A model generated the notes under the pieces. The model made no database searches. It saw only the letters and a list, made by a program, of their open reading frames with translations, and was not told where the DNA came from. The position numbers and the translations under genes are program-made. This document shows, piece after piece, positions 7,137 to 17,240 of a stretch of 64,000 nt of DNA (the first letter of the stretch is position 1; every line of letters starts with the position of its first letter). Where the stretch lies: the NCBI GenBank assembly GCA_018969405.1, contig JAGWYK010000001.1, positions 1-64,000 on the forward strand, given 5' to 3'. This DNA comes from Acidobacteriota bacterium. Lineage in GTDB: Bacteria > Actinomycetota > Acidimicrobiia > Acidimicrobiales > Acidimicrobilacustridaceae.

Positions 7137-8952
7137 TCGGATCGGCCGCACCGCAGCTGCCTCGCGGCCTCGGGGGCCGCTGCATGGATGGAGGTGGGCG
7201 GCCTGGCCGGTGGTCACCGCCGTCGGCTGCCTGGTCGCCGCCTCCTGGGCGCCATCGATCCCTCCGGCCGCGGCGATCACCGTCATGGTCCTGGGGATGG
7301 TGCGGATCCGGCCATGGTCGGTGGGCATCGCGGTGGTGTGCCTGTGTGCATGCCTCGCCGCGCAGACCCTGGAGGGGGCCGCACCGGTCGCCGCAGGGGA
7401 GTTCCGCGGCACGGTGCAACTGGTCGGTGACCCATCGGGCTCGACCCCGATGGTCGCGATCGAGGTGCGCACGGCCGCCGGCCATCTGCAGCTCATCGCG
7501 ACCGCTGCCACTGCTGCTCGACTCTCCTCCCTCGGTGCCGGCGACCGTGTCGATGTCCACGGGCGGACCGCTCCTTGGCGGAGACGTTCGGGCCACATCC
7601 GGGGACTGCTGCGGGTCGATCGGATCGACCGTGTGTGGCCGCGCACGCCGCCGGTGGCGGGTATCGCCGCCGCGCGGGAGCTCATCGAGCGGAGCGCCGA
7701 TCACCTTCCGGCCGAGCTGCGGGCGCTGCATCTCGGATTCGTCATCGGCGACGACCGGGGGAGCGACCCGGCGATCACTGCGGACCTGCGCGCCGCCGGA
7801 CTGTCGCACCTGTCGGTGGTGAGCGGCGAGAACCTTGCGTTCGTGATGCTGGTGCTGGCGCCGCTGCTCCGGCGCCTGGGACTGCGGCGTCGCCTGTGGC
7901 TGGTGGCGATGGTGGTCCTCGTGTTCCTCGCCATCACCCGGTTCGAGCCATCGATCCTGCGGGCCGCCGCGATGGCGGCGATCGCCGGATGGACGATGGC
8001 CATCGGCCGTCCCAGCAGTGGCCTCCGGGTGCTGGGTCTCGCAGTCATCGCGCTGCTGCTGATCGATCCGCTGCTGGTGTCCTCCGTCGGTTTCCGGCTC
8101 TCGCTGGCCGCCACCACCGGCATCGTGGTCCTGGCCCGACCGCTGGCCGCTCGCCTGCCCGGTCCCCGTCGTCTCGCCGCTGCCATCGCCCTGCCGGTGG
8201 CGGCGCAGGTGGGAGTGGCCCCGATCGCCATCCCCGCCTTCGGCCCGCAACCGCTCCTGGCGATCCCGGCGAACGTGCTCGTCGAACCGGCCGCCGCCTT
8301 CGTGATGATGTGGGGCACCACCGTCGGCGTGGTGGCCGGCGCTCTGGGCGGCCCGGTCGCCACCGTGCTCCAGTGGCCGGTGCAGCTCGCGCTTCGCTGG
8401 ACCACGGGGGTGGCCCGCCTGGTGGCGACGATGCCTCCGCTGCGCATCGGGCTGGTCCTGCTCGGTTCCCTCGTGGTGCTCCTCGGTGCCACGGCGCTGT
8501 CACCACCGGGGCGGCGGCGGCGGGTCCTCGCCATCGCCGTCGCACTCATGCTGCTGATCGGTGTCCTCCCGGCGTGGCGGACTCCCACCGCCGGCACGCT
8601 GCAGTCCGTGGGGAGTCGGGTCTGGGTTGACCCCGACGGGGCGGCGGTGCTGGCGTTGGACGGTCGGGTCCGCACTGCGGACCTGTTGGTCCTGCTCCAC
8701 GGTCGCAGCGTCGGCCGTCTCGACCTGCTGGTGCGGACCTCGGACGCGGCCGCCGCCATCGAGGCGGAGGTCACCCTTCGCAGTCGACTCGAGGTGGTGC
8801 GGGTGATCACCCCCGGAGGGCCGGGGGCCGACCAGCGGCCGATCACGGTCACCGTGGGGACACTGCAGGTCGAGGTCGCCCGGCATGCATCGGGTCTGCG
8901 GGTGGTGGTGACGGGGGGTGGGGAGGCCGAGATCATCGGAGATGGGGGATAG
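7129..8952 (+). CDS. comEC: ComEC/Rec2 family DNA channel protein with vestigial beta-lactamase-like domain
   Basis: 607 residues. Several hydrophobic helices surround the Competence domain, which has GFVIGDDRGSDPAI, LSVVSGENLAFV, FLAITRFEPSILRAAAMA and the helices up to about residue 475. Full-size ComEC ends with a metallo-beta-lactamase domain carrying THPDADH. Here the C-terminal ~130 residues keep its beta strands (VWVDPDGAAVLALDGRV, then LDLLVRTSDAAAA) without any metal ligands. The start is TTG 7129, overlapping comEA by 8 bases; a later GTG is possible. The stop TAG is part of the -10 box of the next gene. Confidence 0.9.
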   Translation: MADRIGRTAAASRPRGPLHGWRWAAWPVVTAVGCLVAASWAPSIPPAAAITVMVLGMVRIRPWSVGIAVVCLCACLAAQTLEGAAPVAAGEFRGTVQLVGDPSGSTPMVAIEVRTAAGHLQLIATAATAARLSSLGAGDRVDVHGRTAPWRRRSGHIRGLLRVDRIDRVWPRTPPVAGIAAARELIERSADHLPAELRALHLGFVIGDDRGSDPAITADLRAAGLSHLSVVSGENLAFVMLVLAPLLRRLGLRRRLWLVAMVVLVFLAITRFEPSILRAAAMAAIAGWTMAIGRPSSGLRVLGLAVIALLLIDPLLVSSVGFRLSLAATTGIVVLARPLAARLPGPRRLAAAIALPVAAQVGVAPIAIPAFGPQPLLAIPANVLVEPAAAFVMMWGTTVGVVAGALGGPVATVLQWPVQLALRWTTGVARLVATMPPLRIGLVLLGSLVVLLGATALSPPGRRRRVLAIAVALMLLIGVLPAWRTPTAGTLQSVGSRVWVDPDGAAVLALDGRVRTADLLVLLHGRSVGRLDLLVRTSDAAAAIEAEVTLRSRLEVVRVITPGGPGADQRPITVTVGTLQVEVARHASGLRVVVTGGGEAEIIGDGG

Positions 8953-8955
8953 GGT
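8950..8955 (+). promoter_or_regulatory. -10 box of the folP2-type gene, overlapping the comEC stop codon
   Basis: TAGGGT begins with the TAG stop codon of comEC (8950-8952) and ends six bases before GTG 8962. This is the leaderless spacing. Confidence 0.55.
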
Positions 8956-8961
8956 CACGGC

Positions 8962-9792
8962 GTGTTCCTCGATCTCGGCACCACCCGTTTCGACATCACC
9001 CATCGGGCCGTGGTCATGGGCATCCTCAATCGCACCCCCGATTCCTTCTACGACCAGGGCGCCTACTACGCCTTCGACGATTTCCTGCGCAAGGCCGAAC
9101 AACTCGTCGTCGACGGCGCCGACTTCCTCGATGTCGGTGGGGTCAAGGCCGGGCCCGGTGAGGAGGTCACCGAGGCCGAGGAGCTCGATCGTGTCGTCCC
9201 TGCGGTCGAGGCACTGCGGGCCCGGTTCGATCTCCCGCTGTCGGTCGACACCTGGCGGGCCTCGGTGGCCGCAGCCTGCTTCGAGGCGGGCGCCGTGGTC
9301 GGCAACGACATCAGCGGCTTCGCCGATCCCGAGTACCTGCCGGTCTGCGCTGCGGCCGGAGCGTCGGTGGTCGCCACCCACATCCGACTGCGTCCTCGGG
9401 TCCCCGATCCCGATCCGCACTACGACGACCTCATCGCCGATGTGTGCGCCTTCCTCTCCGACCGCGCCGCGCGGGCCCGTCAGGCCGGCATTCCGGCGGA
9501 GCGCATCATGGTCGACGCCGGACTCGATCTGGGCAAGACCGAAGCCCAGTCGCTCGAGCTGCTGCGTCACTCCGATGCCCTTGTGGAACTCGGCCATCCG
9601 GTGTTCCTCTCCGCCTCGAACAAGCGGTTCCTGTGGACCCTTCTCGATGTCGAACGGGGCTCGGCCGGTGATGGCACCATGGCGGCGCACGCCCTCGGCA
9701 TCGCGCTCGGCTGTCGGATCCTGCGGTCCCACGATGTCCGCAACGGCCGACGGGTGGCCGACACCATGGCGGCGATCCTGCAGGCAGCATGA
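8962..9792 (+). CDS. FolP2-type dihydropteroate synthase paralogue
   Basis: 276 residues with the TIM-barrel DHPS fold: VMGILNRTPDSFYDQGA near residue 16, LSVDTWRASVAAAC near 93, VGNDISGF near 113. The second pterin/sulfonamide loop of true DHPS (GGESTRPG) reads GGVKAGPG, as in mycobacterial FolP2, which is reported to lack synthase activity. The closing Lys/Ser segment reads SASNKRFLW. A role in folate synthesis is therefore doubtful. GTG start behind TAGGGT. The stop overlaps holA (ATGA). Confidence 0.85.
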   Translation: MFLDLGTTRFDITHRAVVMGILNRTPDSFYDQGAYYAFDDFLRKAEQLVVDGADFLDVGGVKAGPGEEVTEAEELDRVVPAVEALRARFDLPLSVDTWRASVAAACFEAGAVVGNDISGFADPEYLPVCAAAGASVVATHIRLRPRVPDPDPHYDDLIADVCAFLSDRAARARQAGIPAERIMVDAGLDLGKTEAQSLELLRHSDALVELGHPVFLSASNKRFLWTLLDVERGSAGDGTMAAHALGIALGCRILRSHDVRNGRRVADTMAAILQAA

Positions 9793-10850
9793 GTCCCGCC
9801 CCCCGATCACCGATCACGGTGCTCAAGGGTGCCGACGACGTGCTGCTCGGTCGGGCGGTCACCGATCTCATCGACGAGCTGGTCGGCGACGCCGACCGCT
9901 TCCTGATGGTCGAGGAACTCGGCATCGACGCGCACCTCACCGCTGATGAGGACGCCTACGACATCGGTCGGGTGATGGACGCGGCCCGGACGCCGCCCTT
10001 CCTCACCGAGCGGCGCATAGTTCTCGTGCGCAACGCCGCGGTGTTCTCCACCAAGGAACTGGTCGCTCCGCTCGTGGAGCATCTCGCCGATCCCCTCGAC
10101 ACGACGATCCTGGTGCTGATCTGGGAGAAGGATCCCCGGCCCGGTCATCAGGGCGCCATCGCCCCGGTGCCTCGTTCGCTGGTGGATGCCATCTCCGGCG
10201 CCGGCGGACAGATCATCGACACCGGCGCCGGGCGCGGGCAGGAACGCTCCCGGTGGCTGGCGGATCAGGTGTCGGCCTCATCGCTGCGTCTCGACCCCCG
10301 GGCCCGGGCCCGGCTCGAGGAGCATCTCGGTGAGGACATGGGGGGACTCCCGGGGATCCTGACCACCCTCGAAGGGGTGTTCGGCCCGGGTGCCACCCTC
10401 GGCGTCGACGACATCGCACCGTTCCTCGGACAGGCCGGGGATGTCGCGCCGTGGGATCTCACCGACGCCATCGACCGCGCCGATGTCCCGGGGGCTCTGG
10501 CGGTGCTCGATCGCATGCTCTCGGGCGGCGACCGCCACCCGCTGCAGGTGCTCGCCACCCTCACCACCCACTACCTGCGCATGCTCGAGGTGGACAGCCC
10601 CGACATCCGCGGGGAGAAGATGGCCGCCGAGCGACTCGGCATCACCGGCAAGCAGAGCACCTTCCCGGCCCGGAAGGCGTTGACCGGCGCGCAGCGGCTG
10701 GGGTCGGAGCGTCTCGCCCAGTTCGTCTCGCTGCTGGCCGAGGCCGATCTCCACCTGCATGGGGCGCGCAGCTGGCCACCGGAACTGGTGGTGGAGGTGC
10801 TGGTGGCCCGTCTGGCCGGTCGCAGTCGGGGTGCCGGCGCGCGGCGCTGA
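9789..10850 (+). CDS. holA: DNA polymerase III subunit delta
   Basis: 353 residues with the delta-subunit layout: a RecA-like N-terminal part (ITVLKGADDVLLGRAV, then TPPFLTERRIVLVRNA and TTILVLIWEKDP), a lid domain, and a helical collar domain with LQVLATLTTHYLRMLEV. Delta opens the sliding clamp within the clamp loader. Start ATG 9789 overlaps the upstream stop. The comEC-holA-rpsT order is conserved in actinobacteria. The gene is convergent with rpsT, 15 bases away. Confidence 0.95.
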   Translation: MSPAPRSPITVLKGADDVLLGRAVTDLIDELVGDADRFLMVEELGIDAHLTADEDAYDIGRVMDAARTPPFLTERRIVLVRNAAVFSTKELVAPLVEHLADPLDTTILVLIWEKDPRPGHQGAIAPVPRSLVDAISGAGGQIIDTGAGRGQERSRWLADQVSASSLRLDPRARARLEEHLGEDMGGLPGILTTLEGVFGPGATLGVDDIAPFLGQAGDVAPWDLTDAIDRADVPGALAVLDRMLSGGDRHPLQVLATLTTHYLRMLEVDSPDIRGEKMAAERLGITGKQSTFPARKALTGAQRLGSERLAQFVSLLAEADLHLHGARSWPPELVVEVLVARLAGRSRGAGARR

Positions 10851-10865
10851 GCGACGGGGTGTCGG

Positions 10866-11135
10866 TTACTGGGCGCTCTGCGCCGCCGCCACCTTCTTCA
10901 TGAGGCGGCTCTTTCGACGGGCGGCGGTGTTCTTGTGGATGACACCCTTGCTGGCGGCCATGTCGATGCGCTTGACGGCCTCCCGGGTGACCTGCGTGGT
11001 GGTGTCGGAGCCCTGCTCAGCTGCGGCGAGAGCGCGCTTCGTGCGGGTCTTCAGCTCGGAGCGGACCGCCTTGTTGCGCAGGCGGGCCTTCTCGTTCTGG
11101 CGGTTGCGCTTGATCTGGCTCTTGATGTTCGCCAT
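10866..11135 (-). CDS. rpsT: 30S ribosomal protein bS20
   Basis: 89 residues, highly basic: [21 protein letters not shown], the conserved VRSELKT segment, and [18 protein letters not shown] near the end. Normal length for S20, which binds 16S rRNA early in 30S assembly. ATG 11135 is preceded by GAGGTG. A TAGAGT box on the minus strand (11251-11256) is a likely -10 element, leaving a leader of about 110 bases that holds two copies of CCGCCCAGAACC. The stop is TAA, one of few in the window. Confidence 0.98.
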   Translation of the reverse strand: MANIKSQIKRNRQNEKARLRNKAVRSELKTRTKRALAAAEQGSDTTTQVTREAVKRIDMAASKGVIHKNTAARRKSRLMKKVAAAQSAQ

Positions 11136-11305
11136 CGGGCACCTCGGTTGGTTCTGGGCGGAGGGTTCTGGGCGGTTCGTTCGGGACGTGCCGCCGGGGG
11201 ATGTTCGTGGAGAGGGGACGGGCGGCTGACCACCCGGACACGAGTCGCAGACTCTAGCCGAAGTGGGGTGCAGGCTCCCAGTGCGGTCCTGAGGGGGGCG
11301 GGCAG

Positions 11306-11311
11306 TAGGGT
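11306..11311 (+). promoter_or_regulatory. -10 box of lepA
   Basis: TAGGGT lies 27 bases before GTG 11339, and an AAGGAAAG ribosome site follows at about 11330. This is therefore a leadered transcript, in contrast to the leaderless spacing seen at leuS and folP2. Confidence 0.5.
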
Positions 11312-11338
11312 TGCAGCGCCCCTCGTCCCAAGGAAAGC

Positions 11339-13129
11339 GTGTCCGTGGCCCCGCTCGAACGGTTCCGCAACCTCTGCATCATCGCCCATATCGACCATGG
11401 CAAGTCGACGCTGGCCGACCGCCTGCTCGAACTGTGCGGGGCCGTCGATCCCCGGGAGATGCGGGCCCAGTACCTCGACTCCATGGACATCGAGCGCGAG
11501 CGGGGCATCACCATCAAGCTGCAGAGCGTCCGGCTCGAGCATCGTGGCCACACCATCAACCTGATCGACACCCCCGGGCACGTGGACTTCGGGTACGAGG
11601 TCAGTCGTTCCCTGGCCGCCTGCGAGGGCGCCATCCTGCTGGTCGACGCCGCCCAGGGCATCGAGGCCCAGACCCTGGCCAACTGCTATCTCGCCCTCGA
11701 GAACGATCTCGAGATCGTCGCCGCCCTCAACAAGATCGACCTGCCCGCCGCCGACCCCGATCGCTACGCCGCCGAGATCGAGAAGGTGCTCGGCATCCCC
11801 GCCGATGAGATCCTGCGCATCAGCGCCAAGACCGGTGAAGGGGTCGAGGAGCTGCTCGACGCCGTGGTCGAACGCATCCCGTGCCCGACCGGCGACCCCG
11901 ATGCGCCGCTGCAGGGACTCATCTTCGACTCCCATTTCGACCAGTACCGCGGTGTGGTCTCCTCGGTGCGGGTGGTCAACGGCACCCTGACCACCGGCTC
12001 CCGCCTGCGGTTCCTGCAGGCCGGAGCCGTGCACGATGCCGACGAGGTCGGGGTCCGCCTCCCCGATCCCACGCCGGTGGCCTCACTCGGGGCCGGCGAG
12101 GTCGGCTATCTGATCGCCGGCATCAAGGACGTCGGTGAGGCCCGCTCGGGTGAGACCATCACCACGGCGGCGAACCCGGCGCCGGTGCTCGAGGGGTACC
12201 AGGAACCGAAGCCGATGGTGTTCTGCGGCATCTATCCCATCGACGGCGATGAGTTCCCCAGTCTGCGCGAGGCGCTCGACAAGCTGCGTCTCAACGACTC
12301 GAGCTACACCTTCCAACCCGAGAGTTCCGGTGCCCTCGGGTTCGGGTTCCGCTGCGGCTTCCTCGGACTGCTGCACATGGAGATCATCCGGGAACGACTC
12401 GAGCGGGAGTTCAACCTGTCGCTGATCGCCACGGCTCCCTCGGTGCAGTACCGGGTGCACACCCAGGCGGGTGAGGTCCTCATCATCGACAACCCCAGCG
12501 AGCTGCCCCCCGCCACCGAGGTCGACCACATCGAGGAGCCCTATCTGCGGGCCACGATCCTCACGCCGACCGCCTACACCGGCACGCTCATGGAGCTGTG
12601 CCAGGCTCGGCGGGGCGACATGATCAAGATCGAGTACCTCTCGCCGGAGCGGATGGAACTGGTCTACGAGATGCCGCTGGCCGAGGTGGTCACCGACTTC
12701 TTCGACCAGATGAAGAGCCGCACCCAGGGCTACGCCAGTCTCGACTACGAGCCGTCGGAATATCGGCGTTCCAACCTCGTGAAGGTCGACATCCTGCTCA
12801 ACTCGGTCCCGGTCGACGCCTTCAGCATGATCGTGCACAAGGACAAGTCCTACGGCTACGGCCTGCGCATGACCGAGAAGCTCAAGGAGCTCATCCCGCG
12901 CCAGCTGTTCGATGTGCCGATCCAGGCGGCCATCGGGGGCCGGATCATCGCCCGGGAGACGGTCAAGGCCAAGCGCAAGGACGTGCTGGCCAAGTGCTAC
13001 GGCGGCGACATCAGCCGCAAGCGCAAGCTGCTGGAGAAGCAGAAGGAGGGCAAGAAGCGCATGAAGAACATCGGCCGGGTCGAGGTCCCCCAGGAGGCGT
13101 TCGTCTCGGCCCTCCGACTCGACGACTGA
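11339..13129 (+). CDS. lepA: Elongation factor 4 (LepA)
   Basis: 596-residue translational GTPase. G1 is AHIDHGKST near residue 18, G2/G3 are RGITIK and DTPGHVDF, and G4 is [11 protein letters not shown]-like domains II, III and V follow. The LepA-specific C-terminal domain contains [30 protein letters not shown] near the end. LepA acts on ribosomes during biogenesis or stalled translocation. GTG 11339 follows AAGGAAAG; a second GTG two codons on is possible. The stop is 19 bases before the CIRCE element of hrcA. Confidence 0.98.
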   Translation: MSVAPLERFRNLCIIAHIDHGKSTLADRLLELCGAVDPREMRAQYLDSMDIERERGITIKLQSVRLEHRGHTINLIDTPGHVDFGYEVSRSLAACEGAILLVDAAQGIEAQTLANCYLALENDLEIVAALNKIDLPAADPDRYAAEIEKVLGIPADEILRISAKTGEGVEELLDAVVERIPCPTGDPDAPLQGLIFDSHFDQYRGVVSSVRVVNGTLTTGSRLRFLQAGAVHDADEVGVRLPDPTPVASLGAGEVGYLIAGIKDVGEARSGETITTAANPAPVLEGYQEPKPMVFCGIYPIDGDEFPSLREALDKLRLNDSSYTFQPESSGALGFGFRCGFLGLLHMEIIRERLEREFNLSLIATAPSVQYRVHTQAGEVLIIDNPSELPPATEVDHIEEPYLRATILTPTAYTGTLMELCQARRGDMIKIEYLSPERMELVYEMPLAEVVTDFFDQMKSRTQGYASLDYEPSEYRRSNLVKVDILLNSVPVDAFSMIVHKDKSYGYGLRMTEKLKELIPRQLFDVPIQAAIGGRIIARETVKAKRKDVLAKCYGGDISRKRKLLEKQKEGKKRMKNIGRVEVPQEAFVSALRLDD

Positions 13130-13148
13130 GCCTGCCGTGCGCCGGGGG

Positions 13149-13175
13149 CTGGCACTCCCGGCCCTCGAGTGCTCG
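13149..13175 (+). promoter_or_regulatory. CIRCE operator (HrcA binding site) upstream of hrcA
   Basis: An inverted repeat CTGGCACTC, nine bases, GAGTGCTCG matches 7 of 9 bases in each arm of the CIRCE consensus TTAGCACTC-N9-GAGTGCTAA. It lies about 20 bases upstream of a TATCAT hexamer (13193-13198), so it covers the -35 region. HrcA binding here would close the promoter of its own operon. Confidence 0.85.
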
Positions 13176-13192
13176 CCGCTGGGGGTCGCCGG

Positions 13193-13198
13193 TATCAT
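13193..13198 (+). promoter_or_regulatory. -10 box of the hrcA operon
   Basis: TATCAT lies 49 bases before the hrcA ATG at 13248 and directly downstream of CIRCE. The expected transcript start near 13205 gives a leader of about 43 bases. Confidence 0.5.
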
Positions 13199-13247
13199 CG
13201 GCAGCGCCAGAGCCGACCGAGGTCGGCCCGATCGTCCCCAGGTTCCC

Positions 13248-14279
<1,032 letters not shown>

Positions 14280-14280
14280 G

Positions 14281-15381
14281 ATGGCCGATCACTACGACAC
14301 CCTCGGCGTCGATCGCAGCGCCTCGGCCGACGAGGTCAAGCGGGCCTACCGCCGGCTCGCCCGGCAGCTCCACCCCGACGCCAATCCCGACGATCCCGCC
14401 GCCGAGGCGCGCTTCAAAGAGGTCGCCCTGGCCTACGAGACCCTCTCCGATCCCCAGAAGCGCCAGCAGTACGACCTCTACGGAGAGGCCGGGCCCCAGG
14501 GTGGCTCCCCGTTCGGCGGCGGCTTCGGCGACATCTTCGACATGTTCTTCAACGGCCAGAGTCCCTTCGGTGCCCAGCAGGGACCGGCCGGGCCACCGAG
14601 CGGCGAGGACCTCGAGGCGGTCGTCGAGATCGATCTGGCCGGTGCCGTGTTCGGCACCACCGCCGATGTCGATGTGCGCACCGCCATCACCTGCGGCGAC
14701 TGCGAGGGCTCGGGCTCCGAGGGGGGATCGGCACCCGAGACCTGTCCGGACTGCAACGGCGTCGGTCAGGTGCGTCGGGTGCGTCAGTCGATCCTCGGTC
14801 AGATGGTCACCGCCGGTCCCTGTGGTCGCTGCGGGGGATTCGGCACCATCGTCGCCCATCGCTGTCCGACCTGTGGGGGCGACGGCCGCACCATCGAGGA
14901 GCGCACCTATCCGGTCGAGATCCCCGCCGGGGTCGACACCGGGGCCACGCTGCGGGTCGGGGGGCGAGGCGCCGTGGGGCTCCGTCAGGGAGCCGCCGGT
15001 GATCTCTACGTGCGCATCCGTGTCGCCTCCGACGAGCGCTTCGAGCGTCAGGGCGATGATCTCGTGCACCGTCTGCATCTTCCGGTGACGCAGGCAGCCC
15101 TCGGGGCCCGCATCCTGCTCGACACCCTCGACGGTGATCAGGAGGTCGAGATCGAACCCGGCACCCAGACCGGTTCGGTCCTGCGGTTCCGGGGCCTCGG
15201 CGTGCCGCATCTGCGCGGTCGCGGTCGCGGTGACCTCCTCGTGCAGATCATCGTCGACACCCCCACCGACCTCACCGAGGAGGAGTCCGCCCTCCTCGCT
15301 CGGTTCGCCGAGCTCCGCGGTCATGAGATCGCGCCGGCTGAGCACGGCCTGCTCTCCAAGCTGCGCAGCGCGTTCAAGTGA
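14281..15381 (+). CDS. dnaJ: Chaperone protein DnaJ
   Basis: 366 residues: J domain (1-70) with HPD in QLHPDANP, a Gly/Phe region ([14 protein letters not shown]), four zinc-finger repeats ([32 protein letters not shown]) and the C-terminal substrate-binding domains. Type I DnaJ delivers unfolded proteins to DnaK. Linked to hrcA, as in the DnaJ2 locus of other actinobacteria, so presumably under CIRCE control. No dnaK or grpE is in the window. Confidence 0.98.
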   Translation: MADHYDTLGVDRSASADEVKRAYRRLARQLHPDANPDDPAAEARFKEVALAYETLSDPQKRQQYDLYGEAGPQGGSPFGGGFGDIFDMFFNGQSPFGAQQGPAGPPSGEDLEAVVEIDLAGAVFGTTADVDVRTAITCGDCEGSGSEGGSAPETCPDCNGVGQVRRVRQSILGQMVTAGPCGRCGGFGTIVAHRCPTCGGDGRTIEERTYPVEIPAGVDTGATLRVGGRGAVGLRQGAAGDLYVRIRVASDERFERQGDDLVHRLHLPVTQAALGARILLDTLDGDQEVEIEPGTQTGSVLRFRGLGVPHLRGRGRGDLLVQIIVDTPTDLTEEESALLARFAELRGHEIAPAEHGLLSKLRSAFK

Positions 15382-15384
15382 CCC

Positions 15385-16095
15385 GTGGCTGAGCGACCAC
15401 TGGTCCCGGGGGGCACTGCTCCCCATGCGCTCGTGCAGGACATCGCCGCACCGGTGCTGACCAGCGACGATCACCATCATCTGCTGCGGGTCCGGCGTCT
15501 TCGCGACGGCGATCCGATCTCGGTGACCGACGGCCGAGGGGCCTGGCGCTGGTGTCGTTTCGGAACCGAGCTGGTGATCGATGGTCCCATCGAGTGTGTC
15601 GAGGTGCCTGCGCCGTCGATCACCGTGGCCTTCGCGCTCGTCAAGGGCGAGAAGCCCGAGATCGTGGTCCAGAAGCTCACCGAGCTCGGGGTCGATCGCA
15701 TCATCCCGTTCGTCGCCGAGCATTCCGTCGTGCGCTGGGACGAGGACAAGGTGCACCGGAACACCGAACGGCTCCGACGGGTGGCGGTGGAGGCGGCCAT
15801 GCAATCGCGACGGATCTGGTTCCCGGTGGTCGATGCGGTGGCGTCCTTCGCCGAGGTCGTCGCTGTCCCCGCCATGGTGGCTGCCGATCGCGACGGCGCC
15901 GCGCCGACCCTGTCCGCCCCCGCCATCATGATCGGCCCCGAGGGGGGTTGGTCGGCCTCCGAACGAGACTCCCTGCCCACCCGCGTGGGGCTGGCGGACG
16001 GGGTGCTCCGATCCGAGACGGCGGCCATCACTGCGGGTGCACTGCTGTGCGCGCTGCGGGCGCGACTGGTCGGCGAGAGCGGCCCCGCCGCATGA
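15385..16095 (+). CDS. rsmE: 16S rRNA m3U1498 methyltransferase RsmE
   Basis: 236 residues, SPOUT fold. The N-terminal PUA-like part includes DDHHHLLRVRRLRDGD. The catalytic part has FALVKGEKPEIVVQKLTELGVDRI, RWRR-type helices, IGPEGGWSASE for the knotted SAM site, and LGDGVLRSETAAI-like LADGVLRSETAAITA. GTG start four bases after dnaJ; the stop overlaps hemW. Order hrcA-dnaJ-rsmE is conserved in actinobacteria, so the rRNA methylase probably shares heat-shock control. Confidence 0.95.
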   Translation: MAERPLVPGGTAPHALVQDIAAPVLTSDDHHHLLRVRRLRDGDPISVTDGRGAWRWCRFGTELVIDGPIECVEVPAPSITVAFALVKGEKPEIVVQKLTELGVDRIIPFVAEHSVVRWDEDKVHRNTERLRRVAVEAAMQSRRIWFPVVDAVASFAEVVAVPAMVAADRDGAAPTLSAPAIMIGPEGGWSASERDSLPTRVGLADGVLRSETAAITAGALLCALRARLVGESGPAA

Positions 16096-17183
16096 CGGCG
16101 ACATCGGGTGTGGCGTCGCCCTTCGGCGTCTACGTGCATGTGCCGTTCTGCACGTCCCGGTGCGACTACTGCGCGTTCGCCACCTGGACCGACCGCCCCC
16201 ATCTGATGGACGCCTATGTCGACGCGGTCTGCACCGACATCGGTCGCTCGGTCGCCGCCGGCGGGCATCCCGAGGCGACCTCGGTGTTCTTCGGCGGGGG
16301 AACACCCTCGCTGCTCCCCGGGGCATCGATCGCCCGCATCCTGGCCGCCATCCCGATGGCCCGGGATGCCGAGGTCACGGTGGAGTGCAACCCCGAGACC
16401 GTCTCGGCCGACCTGTTGACCTGCTACGTCGACGCCGGTGTCACCCGGGTCTCGTTCGGGGTGCAGTCGATGGTCGACGAGGTCCTCCTCGCCCTCGGTC
16501 GGCGTCATGATCCCGCATCGGTGGAACGGGCCGTGGCGCTCGCCCGCGCCGCCGGCATCGGCCGCATCAACCTCGACCTCATCTACGGCGGGGCCGGGGA
16601 GACGGTCGCCCAGTGGCGCACCACCCTCGATGCCACGGTGGCGCTCGGTCCCGATCATGTGAGCGCCTATGCGCTCACGGTGGAGGCGGGCACCCCGCTG
16701 GCCGACGACCCGGCTCGGCACCCCGACGATGACGACCAGGCCGACAAGTACCTCCTCGCCGATGAGATCCTGGGTGCGGCGGGCTTCGTCAACTACGAGA
16801 TCTCGAACTGGGCCCGTCCCGGGCAGGAGTGCGCCCACAACCTCCTCTACTGGTCCCAGGGCGACTATCTCGGCTTCGGCTGTGCCGCGCACTCCCATCG
16901 CCACGGTCGGCGGTGGTGGAACGTGCGCACCCCGGATCGGTACATCGACCTCGTCGCCGCCGGTGGGTCGGTCGAGGCCTCCGCCGAGACCCTGAGTCCC
17001 GAGGTCCGTCGCATCGAGGGGCTGCAGCTCGCCCTCCGCACCGGACAGGGGGTGCCCGAGAGCTCCTTCTCCGCCGAGGATCTCGACGAGCTCGGTCCGC
17101 TGCTCGAGCCCGGGGGTGCGGGTGTCCGTCTCACCCGCGAGGGTCGCCTGCTCGCCAACGAGGTCGCCGTCCGCCTGCGCTGA
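16092..17183 (+). CDS. hemW: HemW-like radical SAM protein (coproporphyrinogen III oxidase-like)
   Basis: 363 residues. The [4Fe-4S] cluster motif CTSRCDYCAF (CX3CX2C) is near residue 21 in VYVHVPFCTSRCDYC. FFGGGTPSLL, VECNPETV and FGVQSM are the usual HemN/HemW signatures. The short C-terminal HemN_C domain is present. The protein is short like HemW, the heme chaperone, and lacks the N-terminal extension of true HemN, so heme trafficking is more likely than oxidase activity. ATG 16092 overlaps the rsmE stop (ATGA). Confidence 0.9.
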   Translation: MTATSGVASPFGVYVHVPFCTSRCDYCAFATWTDRPHLMDAYVDAVCTDIGRSVAAGGHPEATSVFFGGGTPSLLPGASIARILAAIPMARDAEVTVECNPETVSADLLTCYVDAGVTRVSFGVQSMVDEVLLALGRRHDPASVERAVALARAAGIGRINLDLIYGGAGETVAQWRTTLDATVALGPDHVSAYALTVEAGTPLADDPARHPDDDDQADKYLLADEILGAAGFVNYEISNWARPGQECAHNLLYWSQGDYLGFGCAAHSHRHGRRWWNVRTPDRYIDLVAAGGSVEASAETLSPEVRRIEGLQLALRTGQGVPESSFSAEDLDELGPLLEPGGAGVRLTREGRLLANEVAVRLR

Positions 17184-17240
17184 GCATGGTTCCCGTCCGT
17201 CCCCGGTCTGGCATCATCGGGGCGACCACAAGGGGGATCC

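Noticed and set aside
7129-8962. comEC as a frameshifted or truncated pseudogene
   Set aside because: The end keeps the strand pattern of the missing domain, the next gene starts immediately with a promoter built on the stop codon, and short ComEC forms are known in actinobacteria.
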